This document shows positions 1 to 6,312 of a stretch of DNA of 11,076 nucleotides, piece by piece. This DNA comes from Aliarcobacter butzleri (GTDB lineage: Bacteria; Campylobacterota; Campylobacteria; Campylobacterales; Arcobacteraceae). Within the stretch, counting starts at the first letter, position 1. Every line of letters starts with the position of its first letter. Location: assembly GCA_012522985.1 (NCBI GenBank), contig JAAYJJ010000122.1, positions 1-11,076 of the forward strand, written 5' to 3'. Under the pieces are notes generated by a model. The model did not search any database, had not been told where the DNA came from, and worked only from the letters and a program-made list of their open reading frames with translations. A program made the position numbers and the translations under genes.

Positions 1-100
1 GTTGTATTTCTTGCTCTTGTATTTTAGTTGCATTGCCACAAGCACTTAGGATAAAAGCCATCATAAATAAAATGATAGATTTAAAAGAAATTATATTCAT
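1..100 (-). CDS. Lipoprotein, N-terminal fragment (runs off the window)
   Basis: Reading the minus strand from the ATG at 98-100 gives 33 codons open to the window edge. The first 22 residues form a type II signal peptide: a short N-terminus with a lysine at position 7, a hydrophobic core (IILFMMAFI) and the lipobox LSAC, with the lipidated cysteine followed by GNATK. A GGAG Shine-Dalgarno (106-109 on the plus strand, as CTCC) sits 5 bases before the ATG, so the start is well supported. The gene should encode an envelope lipoprotein anchored through that cysteine. The mature part is outside the window, so its function cannot be named. It lies in the same orientation as purT, but about 300 bases separate them, so it is probably a separate transcription unit. 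Confidence 0.75.
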   Translation of the reverse strand, partial: MNIISFKSIILFMMAFILSACGNATKIQEQEIQ

Positions 101-403
101 ATTAACTCCATAAATTAATTGTACCACTATAATTCTAGTACAACATTTATTATTATTAGCTTTATTGAATAAATTAGTTAATAGTTTATTGTTGCTTACT
201 CTTATTTATACTATTACGTTCACAAAAAGTACTAAAAACAAAAATCAAGCTTCCAAACTAACTTCTAACATTAAAGTATCACTTCTAGAAAAAACACTTC
301 ATATCTTATGACTAATACAACTACACTCTTTATTGTCAATCATTTTTAGCCATCTTATACATTGTATCGTATTTTAAATTAAGCTTATAAGAAATAAAAT
401 CTC
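101..403. other. Gene-free spacer between purT and the lipoprotein gene
   Basis: This stretch of about 300 bases is very AT-rich. On both strands I find only ORFs under about 15 codons without ribosome binding sites. No tRNA, no clear rho-independent terminator behind purT and no insertion-sequence remnant is visible. A TTGACA on the minus strand (334-339) is followed 16 bases later by TATTAG (312-317). It could drive a long leader or a small RNA, but it could also be chance in such AT-rich DNA. Confidence 0.5.
126..131 (-). promoter_or_regulatory. Possible -10 box for the lipoprotein gene
   Basis: TATAGT on the minus strand lies about 26 bases before the lipoprotein ATG, giving a short plausible leader. 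No convincing -35 is visible. Campylobacterota sigma-70 promoters often lack one, so this rests on the -10 alone. Confidence 0.25.
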
Positions 404-1573
404 TTAAGAATCACTCACCTTTTTTATAAGCTCTTTTGCACTTTCTAAGGCTTTGTTTACATCATCCCTATCATAAGTCAAAACAACCGCCATTCTTCTA
501 CCCTTATGGCTACTAGGCTTACCAAAGACTCTTAAGTAACTGTTTTTTGTAAAAACTTCCGAACTAGCTTCAACCACTGGAGCAAAGCTACTTGTCTGTG
601 CCTTATATGCAGCACTTGCACCACTTCCATATGTAACAAAATCAACAGGCAATCCAAGTACAGCCCTAATATGCAAAGCAAACTCACTTTGACTTTGTGT
701 TATCATAGTAACCATACCAGTATCATGAGGTCTAGGACTTACTTCACTAAAATAAACCTCATCACCACTTACAAAAAGCTCCACACCAAAAAGCCCTCTT
801 CCACCTAGTCCATCAGTTATTTTTTTGGCTATAGTTTTTGATTTTTCTAGTGCCATATCACTCATTTGCATAGGTTGCCATGAAAATATATAATCCCCAT
901 CTTGTTGGATATGCCCTATAGGCTCACAAAATGTTGTCTCTATTTGGTTTCGTACAGTTAGTAAAGTGATCTCATAATCAAACTTAACAAACTCTTCAAC
1001 TATTAGCTCACTAGCATCACCTCTAGCCTCTTTTGCTATCTCCCAAGATTTGGCTAAATCCTCTTTTGTTTTAGCTATACTTTGCCCATGTCCACTACTA
1101 CTCATAACAGGCTTAATAACACAAGGAAAACCTAGCTTTTGTGCAGCCGTTTCTAACTCATCAAAGCTCTTTACAAAGAAATATTTACTAGTTTTTAGCC
1201 CAAGTTCCTCAGCAGCAAATACTCTTATGTTTTTTCTATTCATTGTTTTATTTACTGCTTCGGCATTTGGTATCACACAAAAACCCATCTCCTCAGCCTC
1301 AAAAAGTGCATCTATGCTAATAGCCTCTATCTCTGGTAGGATAAAATCTGGTTTTTCTTTTTTGATAACTTCTAAAACCTCATCTTTGTTTTTCATATTG
1401 ATAACATATGATCTACTTGCTACTAATGCTGCTGGGGCATTGATATAGCTATCAACAGCAATAGTCTCTATACCTAACCTTCCTGCTTCTATAATAACCT
1501 CTTTGCCTAGTTCGCCACTTCCTAGAAGAAGTACTTTTGTAGAATTTGATTTTAATGGTGCTGGAAATCTCAT
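404..1573 (-). CDS. purT: Formate-dependent phosphoribosylglycinamide formyltransferase 2 (PurT)
   Basis: PurT is an ATP-grasp enzyme that converts GAR to formyl-GAR using formate and ATP, the third step of de novo purine synthesis, in the cytoplasm and without folate. From the chosen start the product is 389 aa, close to the 392 aa of E. coli PurT. Visible landmarks are the N-terminal loop [11 protein letters not shown] (about residues 15-25), [13 protein letters not shown] in the substrate-binding part, the ATP-grasp lid region [18 protein letters not shown], and the catalytic segment [25 protein letters not shown] take the ATG at 1571-1573: AAAGGGA lies 7 bases before it, whereas the in-frame GTG at 1577-1579 leaves essentially no spacing to that site. 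The gene is divergent from the receptor operon and appears intact. Formate dependence would suit an organism with formate available. Confidence 0.95.
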   Translation of the reverse strand: MRFPAPLKSNSTKVLLLGSGELGKEVIIEAGRLGIETIAVDSYINAPAALVASRSYVINMKNKDEVLEVIKKEKPDFILPEIEAISIDALFEAEEMGFCVIPNAEAVNKTMNRKNIRVFAAEELGLKTSKYFFVKSFDELETAAQKLGFPCVIKPVMSSSGHGQSIAKTKEDLAKSWEIAKEARGDASELIVEEFVKFDYEITLLTVRNQIETTFCEPIGHIQQDGDYIFSWQPMQMSDMALEKSKTIAKKITDGLGGRGLFGVELFVSGDEVYFSEVSPRPHDTGMVTMITQSQSEFALHIRAVLGLPVDFVTYGSGASAAYKAQTSSFAPVVEASSEVFTKNSYLRVFGKPSSHKGRRMAVVLTYDRDDVNKALESAKELIKKVSDS

Positions 1574-1595
1574 ACTCACATCCCTTTGTTGATTT

Positions 1596-1639
1596 AACTT
1601 TTGATATTATGCTATAAAAGTTGTTAAAAATAATTTAAC
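1596..1639. promoter_or_regulatory. Two adjacent inverted repeats in the purT promoter region
   Basis: AACTTTT (1596-1602) and AAAAGTT (1616-1622) form a perfect 7-bp inverted repeat with a 13-base centre. That centre contains a minus-strand CATAAT (1606-1611) suitable as the purT -10. GTTAAA (1623-1628) and TTTAAC (1634-1639) follow directly as a perfect 6-bp inverted repeat with a 5-base spacer, where the purT -35 would fall. The geometry would suit a repressor operator. Repeats this AT-rich also arise by chance, and I know no regulator with these half-sites. Confidence 0.3.
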
Positions 1640-1698
1640 TAAGCTTTATTCTTATGAACTTTAGCCCTATAAGAGGCTATAAGTATCATATAAACTAC

Positions 1699-1727
1699 TT
1701 ATCTTTTAAATCAAATATAGATATAAT
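1699..1727 (+). promoter_or_regulatory. Probable sigma-70 promoter of the receptor operon
   Basis: A perfect TATAAT (1722-1727) lies 37 bases before the ATG of the small ORF. A weak -35 (TTATCT, 1699-1704) sits at 17-base spacing. Transcription would begin near 1734 and leave a leader of about 30 bases, just long enough for the strong ribosome binding site. No cobalamin-riboswitch B12 box and no clear Fur box is visible around it. Confidence 0.45.
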
Positions 1728-1764
1728 CCATTTTATAAACCACAAATACAAAAAGGAGGAGAAG

Positions 1765-1944
1765 ATGTTACATACTAAGAGTTATTTTACACTTTTTGGT
1801 ATCTTAGCAAATAGCATAAATAGTAAACTTTTGCAACTATACTCTATGCTAAAAGAGCTAAAACATATAGTTATACCAATAATTACCAAAAATGAACAAC
1901 AAATCATAAATAACATAAAAAATCAAACAACAATACAGATATAA
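1765..1944 (+). CDS. Small protein of 59 aa, first gene of the receptor operon
   Basis: The ATG at 1765 is preceded, after 5 bases, by AGGAGG (1754-1759), the best ribosome binding site in the window. This makes the gene credible despite its size and argues against starting upstream at 1654. The product has a moderately hydrophobic N-terminal half (SYFTLFGILANSINSKLLQL), a lysine-containing middle, a short IVIPII stretch and a polar Asn/Gln/Ile-rich tail. I see no signal peptide with a cleavage site and no family motif. It could be an amphipathic or membrane-associated small protein or a translated leader. Its TAA falls only 10 bases before the receptor ATG, so co-translation is likely. I do not recognise it and assign no function. 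Confidence 0.6.
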   Translation: MLHTKSYFTLFGILANSINSKLLQLYSMLKELKHIVIPIITKNEQQIINNIKNQTTIQI

Positions 1945-1954
1945 AAGGAAATCA

Positions 1955-3748
1955 ATGAAAAGTAAATTCAAAATAAGTCTGGCCACATGCCTAGTTCTAA
2001 CAAGCTTTTTGGAAGGCTCTACTATAGAAGTAAGCAGTGCAAGTAAATCAAACCAATCAATCAAAGATATAACATCAAATATTGAAATAATAACAGGTAG
2101 CGAACTAGAAGAAAAACATATCACTACTTTAATAGAGGCTATGAGATCTATAGGTATTCCTATGGCTCAAAGTGGTGGGATAGGACAACAAAGTTCATTT
2201 TTTCTAAGAGGCTTTGCGTCAGAAAACATTATAGTACTTATAGATGGGATAAGCTACAATGACCCAACCACTACCAAATCACAAGCTCAACTAGAACATA
2301 TTATGATAAGTGATATAGAGCAAATTGAGATTATAAAAGGAGCTCAAAGTGGTATATGGGGTGCAAATGCTGTTGCTGGAGTGATAAATATCATCACCAA
2401 AAAACCAACTAATACTCTAAGCTCAAATGCTTCTGTAGAGTATGGTTCAAACTCTACCAAAAAATACTCTTTTTCACTTTCGCAAAGGATAAACAAGCTT
2501 AGCTTTTATCTAGGTGGGAATCTACTAAAAACAGATGGTATATCAGCATATACTCCACAGCACCAAAGTCCAAAAGATTATGAAAAAGATGGATATACAA
2601 ACAAAACATTAAATGCAAAACTAAACTATGATATAGATGAACACAACCAAATAGGATTTAATACCACTTTGATCAATGCTAAAGCTGATTATGATGGTGG
2701 ATGGCCAATAGATCCAAATAGTGATGGTTACCAAATGACTCAACAAAATAGACTCTATGGAGTAAATTATCTTTTTAATCAAGATGATTTAGCAATAAAT
2801 GCCAAATACAACCATACAAGTTTTAATAAAAAAGATCCTTTAGGGTGGACTCCTATATTTAGAGGAGCTATAGATAACTATAGGCTTGATACTAGATATA
2901 ACTATATAGAAAATAGCTTTTTTTTAATAGGTATAGAAAAAAACAAATCAAAAGATAAAGAAAGTACAAACTTAATCAAAAACAAATCAATCTATGCAAC
3001 AAACTCAAATAGCTTTGATAAGCTAATAATCACAGAGTCTCTAAGATATGATAACTATAATAAATTTTCTAACCACACCACAGGTAAACTAGGAGCTAAA
3101 TATCTATTTAATGAAGATTTTGATATAAGCTCAAACTACGGTTTAGCAAGTAGGGCACCATCACTTTTTGAACTATATGATGCATTTTCAGGTAATGAAA
3201 ACCTTGAACTAGAAAAAACAAAATCATTTGATATAGGATTTAGGTATAAAGGATTTGAACTAACTTATTTTGATAATATCACCAAAAATTTAATCGATTA
3301 TGTTCCTACTTCTCCATGGACTGGAAACTATGATCAAGTAGAAGGCAAAACCAAAATCAAAGGCTATGAAGCCAAATATACAAAAGAGATATTTCAAGAT
3401 CTCTATTTAGGAGCTAGATACAATACTCTTAATGCCAAAGATAGAGATGGAGATAGATTAGCTAGAAGAGCAAAAGATAGCTTTGGGCTAAATATTGATT
3501 ATTATGGATTAGCAAAAACCCATATTGGAGTTTATGCATCTTATATAGGCTCTAGATATGATGAAAAAGCAACAACAAATCAAACAGGTAAATATACTAC
3601 TTTTGATAGTGTTGTAAATTATGATATAAATGATACTGTAAAACTCTATCTAAAAGCAGACAATATCACAAACAAAAGATATCAAGAAGTATTAAATTAT
3701 GGCACCTTTGGTAGAACTTACCTAGTAGGCTTAAATGCAAGATTTTAA
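1955..3748 (+). CDS. TonB-dependent outer-membrane receptor, BtuB-like
   Basis: The 597-aa product is a ligand-gated outer-membrane porin driven by TonB-ExbB-ExbD. It begins with a signal peptide (about residues 1-22), then TIEVSSA (23-29), which resembles a TonB box. The plug domain follows (about 40-150), with FFLRGF, the VLIDGISYND loop, IEQIEIIKGAQSGIWGANAVAGVINIITKK. The rest is a barrel of alternating aromatic strands ending in phenylalanine (YLVGLNARF), the usual BAM signal. The size and plug resemble the BtuB/cobalamin-transporter group (E. coli BtuB is 614 aa), but barrel similarity does not fix the ligand; a siderophore or other metal chelate is possible. AAGGAA sits 4 bases before the ATG. 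The gene end overlaps the next gene by 14 bases. No btuFCD, exbBD or tonB gene lies in the window. Confidence 0.9.
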   Translation: MKSKFKISLATCLVLTSFLEGSTIEVSSASKSNQSIKDITSNIEIITGSELEEKHITTLIEAMRSIGIPMAQSGGIGQQSSFFLRGFASENIIVLIDGISYNDPTTTKSQAQLEHIMISDIEQIEIIKGAQSGIWGANAVAGVINIITKKPTNTLSSNASVEYGSNSTKKYSFSLSQRINKLSFYLGGNLLKTDGISAYTPQHQSPKDYEKDGYTNKTLNAKLNYDIDEHNQIGFNTTLINAKADYDGGWPIDPNSDGYQMTQQNRLYGVNYLFNQDDLAINAKYNHTSFNKKDPLGWTPIFRGAIDNYRLDTRYNYIENSFFLIGIEKNKSKDKESTNLIKNKSIYATNSNSFDKLIITESLRYDNYNKFSNHTTGKLGAKYLFNEDFDISSNYGLASRAPSLFELYDAFSGNENLELEKTKSFDIGFRYKGFELTYFDNITKNLIDYVPTSPWTGNYDQVEGKTKIKGYEAKYTKEIFQDLYLGARYNTLNAKDRDGDRLARRAKDSFGLNIDYYGLAKTHIGVYASYIGSRYDEKATTNQTGKYTTFDSVVNYDINDTVKLYLKADNITNKRYQEVLNYGTFGRTYLVGLNARF

Positions 3749-4316
3749 ATATACCCTAAACAAAAGAGAGTTTATAAACTATAAGTTTTTTAACTCCCTT
3801 TTTTTGGGTCTTTCTATTGGAACAGTTTTTACAATATATAGTGTGTTAGAGCCTTCAATTTTCTCTTTTGGTGGGGTAATACTAGCTTTTTCACTTTTAT
3901 TTGTAGCAAAAATCTATACAAAAATACTAAATATTAGATACTTTTTTTATATCTCTATGCTTGTTGAAGTGGTTATGCTTATAGCTATAATCTATTTTTT
4001 GCTTAAACCCTACCACTACCAAACAGCACTTTTTGTCTATATAGGGTATCAAATTATCTTTACTTTTGGTAGCTATTTAGTTAGAGCTGAGACTATTTTT
4101 CTGAAAAAAAGCCCAATTTTAAGCTTTGTAGATGTCGCAAAACAAAAAGGATACCTTCTAGGAATGCTAATTTCCTTTGTTTTTTATAAGGTTATTGAGT
4201 ATTTTGGTATAAATTCAAGCGAATATCAAGTTTTTTATATACATTTTCTTCTTTTTATGGTACAATTACTTATAATATATTTATTATTTTTATCATTTAA
4301 GGAAAAAAATGTTTGA
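3735..4316 (+). CDS. Six-helix inner-membrane protein, resembling half of an MFS carrier
   Basis: The 193-aa product is strongly hydrophobic, with about six membrane segments (near residues 18-37, 43-63, 69-91, 97-116, 138-157 and 167-189). A lysine-rich cytoplasmic loop lies between helices 4 and 5 (IFLKKSPILSFVDVAKQKG). The topology and the opening FLGLSIGTVFTIYSVLEPS recall the N-terminal half of a major-facilitator transporter, about half the usual 400 aa. The family assignment is a guess from appearance. There is no frameshifted second half downstream: the next gene is soluble and in another frame. The ATG lies inside the last codons of the receptor, implying translational coupling and a related role, perhaps moving the receptor's ligand across the inner membrane as a dimer. 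Confidence 0.8.
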   Translation: MQDFKYTLNKREFINYKFFNSLFLGLSIGTVFTIYSVLEPSIFSFGGVILAFSLLFVAKIYTKILNIRYFFYISMLVEVVMLIAIIYFLLKPYHYQTALFVYIGYQIIFTFGSYLVRAETIFLKKSPILSFVDVAKQKGYLLGMLISFVFYKVIEYFGINSSEYQVFYIHFLLFMVQLLIIYLLFLSFKEKNV

Positions 4317-4605
4317 AGAAGATATAAACCTAAGCAGATTTAGGACAACACTAAAAAAGGTAATCATCAATCTAGAAAGCCTACATAACATACCAATACA
4401 TAGACTAAAAGAGGATGTTATAGAGGCTTTTGAAAACTATAGCTATGATGGTGTTGATGAAATAAAATTTGATTCAACATGGGATACATTAAGAAGCAAT
4501 GGCGAATATGTATTGGGTGTTGGTGTAGATCATAAAAATGCCTATAGATTTAGCGTACACCTAAAAGTAGAAAGCAACCAAGCTACTATTACAAATGTAC
4601 TCTAG
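4309..4605 (+). CDS. Hypothetical 98-aa cytoplasmic protein, last gene of the receptor operon
   Basis: AAGGA lies 5 bases before the ATG, and the gene overlaps the membrane-protein gene by 8 bases, so it is a genuine coupled gene. The product is soluble and looks alpha then beta: an acidic and basic helical first half (about residues 3-43), then beta-strand-like segments (EIKFDSTWDT, EYVLGVGVDHKNAYRFSVHLKVES, ATITNVL). There is no signal peptide, membrane segment, cysteine pair or recognisable catalytic motif. I do not recognise the family. Its position suggests a cytoplasmic partner of the transporter-like protein or of the imported ligand, which is inference only. Its TAG stop shares the CTAG at 4602-4605 with the stop of the convergent cyclase gene. 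Confidence 0.75.
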   Translation: MFEEDINLSRFRTTLKKVIINLESLHNIPIHRLKEDVIEAFENYSYDGVDEIKFDSTWDTLRSNGEYVLGVGVDHKNAYRFSVHLKVESNQATITNVL

Positions 4606-6179
4606 CTATCAAAAGTAACTCTATTTCTACCTCTTTCTTTTGATAAATATAGGGCGTTATCTGCTTTTTTAATAATCTCCTCATAATGCATTGTTTCATC
4701 AGGTATGACGGTACAAACTCCTATACTTATAGTAACAACATCAGCTATTTTAGAGCTTTTATGCTCTAATCCTAGAGCCTCTATTTTGGCTCTTAGTTCT
4801 TCAGCTTTATTGATAGCTCCTTCTTTTTGAGTATTTGGCAATATACAAACAAACTCTTCACCACCATATCTAGCTACAAAGTCTCTAGCACGATTAAGTG
4901 AGTTTTTTAGCTCTTTAGCTATTGCTCTAAGGCACTCATCACCTCTTTGATGTCCGTAAGTATCGTTGTAGTTTTTAAAAAAATCTATATCCATAAAAAG
5001 CAAAGAAATAGGTAGTCTGTTTCTTATACTATCTCTCCACTCTATATCTAATGTCTTATCAAAACTTCTACGATTTGGTATATTTGTAAGCCCATCTAGG
5101 TTTGCTATAGATTCTAGGCTATTTTTAAGATGTTCTTGTATCATATACTCTTTTTGTTTTGCTATATTTCTTCTACCTTGAGAGATGTAAAGTCCTACTA
5201 TAGTAGCAATAAGTGTAAAAAGATATAGACCTATAGAGACTTTAACAACCATATAAAACCCTTTTAGAACTGCTTCCTTATCTCTTGACATAGCCAATGT
5301 TAGTCCATTGTGTAACTCAATCTCTTCAGATATAAGATTATAAAAGCTAACAAATATCTCTTTATCATAAAGTGGAGATCTATCTATATAACAATTTTTT
5401 GAATTACCACTACTTTTATGCTTTGCAAAAAGATATTTAGATGAATCGATATTTTGTCCCAAAATAAAATTATGTTCTTCTGGTACAGTTAAGAAAACAT
5501 TTCCCTCAAAATCTATCAAAGTTCCATTCATACTATCACTATAAAGTGCTGTTTGTATATTTTTGATAATCTTACTTGTATCTATAACTGCTACCAAAGC
5601 TCCGTTAAACTGACCACTTTTATCTTTAATAACTAAGCTTAAATTAGTAGTCCATATACCAAGAGGTGAAAGATATGGAGAGCTTAAAAAAAGTTTTTCA
5701 TAAGAGTTGGATTTAAGGGTTTTAAAAAACTCCATATCACTATAATCTAGATTTAATACTCTTTTTCTTGAAGAAAGCTCTACTAAACCATCTTTATTTA
5801 TTAGCTCCAAAGCACTTAAGTTTGGGAGTATCAAATTTATAAACTCAAAATACTGCAAAAGTTCAAGTTTTTGTTTTTCATCACTAAGATCTTTGCTTAT
5901 TATATCACCTCTTAGGCTCTTAAGAAGATTATTTATTACCTTTATATCACTTTTAAAGCCATCATATACTATTCTTGAATGTGTTGTTAGTTTAAATTTT
6001 TCTTCTTTTATGATATCATTATAATCATATTGAAACTTAAAGCCAAGCCCAATAGCAATAAAAATAAAGATAGTGCCTAAAAGCATCCACTCTATAAGGA
6101 AGTTTTTAAGCTCAAGCTTATAAAGTTTATTCGATGAGATATTATTGTATTTATTAACACATATATTACATTGTTGCAA
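4602..6179 (-). CDS. Membrane diguanylate cyclase with periplasmic dCache-type sensor and GGDEF domain
   Basis: The 525-aa product should condense two GTP into c-di-GMP in response to a periplasmic ligand. Order: a short cytoplasmic N-terminus, TM1 (about 32-48), a periplasmic double-Cache-like sensor (about 55-305, with LELINKDGLVELSSR and the FNGALVAVIDTSKI strand), TM2 (about 311-333), a linker, then GGDEF (about 356-525). The active-site motif is intact as GGEEF (439-443), as are the metal-binding MDIDFFKNYND (Asp397, Asp399) and LTNIPNRRSFD. An RxxD inhibitory site (Arg430-Asp433) lies five residues before GGEEF, so product inhibition is expected. The start is TTG with AAAAGG 9 bases upstream. 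The next in-frame ATG (Met32) would open directly in TM1 and has no better site. It is separated from the Tad operon by a hairpin and has its own promoter. Confidence 0.92.
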   Translation of the reverse strand: MQQCNICVNKYNNISSNKLYKLELKNFLIEWMLLGTIFIFIAIGLGFKFQYDYNDIIKEEKFKLTTHSRIVYDGFKSDIKVINNLLKSLRGDIISKDLSDEKQKLELLQYFEFINLILPNLSALELINKDGLVELSSRKRVLNLDYSDMEFFKTLKSNSYEKLFLSSPYLSPLGIWTTNLSLVIKDKSGQFNGALVAVIDTSKIIKNIQTALYSDSMNGTLIDFEGNVFLTVPEEHNFILGQNIDSSKYLFAKHKSSGNSKNCYIDRSPLYDKEIFVSFYNLISEEIELHNGLTLAMSRDKEAVLKGFYMVVKVSIGLYLFTLIATIVGLYISQGRRNIAKQKEYMIQEHLKNSLESIANLDGLTNIPNRRSFDKTLDIEWRDSIRNRLPISLLFMDIDFFKNYNDTYGHQRGDECLRAIAKELKNSLNRARDFVARYGGEEFVCILPNTQKEGAINKAEELRAKIEALGLEHKSSKIADVVTISIGVCTVIPDETMHYEEIIKKADNALYLSKERGRNRVTFDS

Positions 6180-6210
6180 GTATTCTAACCTTTTTGGGTA
6201 TTAATTAGCG

Positions 6211-6216
6211 ATTATA
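6211..6216 (-). promoter_or_regulatory. -10 box of the diguanylate cyclase gene
   Basis: A perfect TATAAT on the minus strand predicts a transcription start near 6204 and a leader of about 25 bases. The -35 position (6234-6239) reads AGTCAA on the minus strand, far from TTGACA, as expected for an activator-dependent promoter. Confidence 0.6.
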
Positions 6217-6237
6217 ACATATTATTTATTATTTTGA

Positions 6238-6253
6238 CTTGATGGATATCAAG
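6238..6253. promoter_or_regulatory. FNR/CRP-family binding site, TTGAT-N4-ATCAA
   Basis: TTGATGGATATCAA (6239-6252) matches the consensus FNR half-sites perfectly, and the flanking C/G pair (6238/6253) extends the palindrome to 16 bp. Its centre, 6245.5, is 41.5 bases upstream of the predicted cyclase transcription start near 6204. This is the classical class II activator position of FNR and CRP proteins. The match to an FNR site is seen in the sequence; which regulator binds here is inference. Confidence 0.6.
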
Positions 6254-6269
6254 ATTATTTTATTTATTA

Positions 6270-6298
6270 AAGCTATATTAGTATTTCTAATATAGCTT
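6270..6298 (-). terminator. 12-bp hairpin closing the Tad operon
   Basis: AAGCTATATTAG (6270-6281) and CTAATATAGCTT (6287-6298) are a perfect 12-bp inverted repeat with a 5-base loop, starting 15 bases after the secretin stop in the direction of transcription. On the minus strand the stem is followed by TTTAATAAATAAAAT, which has U residues but no unbroken tract, and the stem is AT-rich. It is probably a terminator, or an RNA-stabilising stem at the 3' end of the Tad transcript. Confidence 0.6.
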
Positions 6299-6312
6299 AT
6301 TTTAGAGGGAGT

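Noticed and set aside
1050..1448. 132-aa plus-strand open frame inside purT
   Set aside because: It is the antisense shadow of a strongly supported enzyme gene, with a low-complexity Ser/Leu-rich product and no ribosome binding site.
1654..1764. Longer 96-aa reading of the small gene, starting at 1654
   Set aside because: It would begin upstream of the probable TATAAT promoter and has no ribosome binding site, whereas AGGAGG precedes the ATG at 1765.
1640..1764. Cobalamin riboswitch or Fur box before the BtuB-like receptor
   Set aside because: No B12-box sequence, no extended conserved stems and no recognisable Fur 19-mer are present. If transcription starts near 1734, the leader is too short for a riboswitch.
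1858..2124. 88-aa open frame on the minus strand across the small gene and the receptor start
   Set aside because: It is antisense to two well-supported genes, lacks a ribosome binding site, and its hydrophobic low-complexity product is typical of the shadow of AT-rich coding DNA.
4607..4645. 9-bp inverted repeat TATCAAAAG/CTTTTGATA near the convergent stops, as a terminator
   Set aside because: The loop is 21 bases, the stem is AT-rich and no T-tract follows on either strand. It lies inside the GGDEF coding region.
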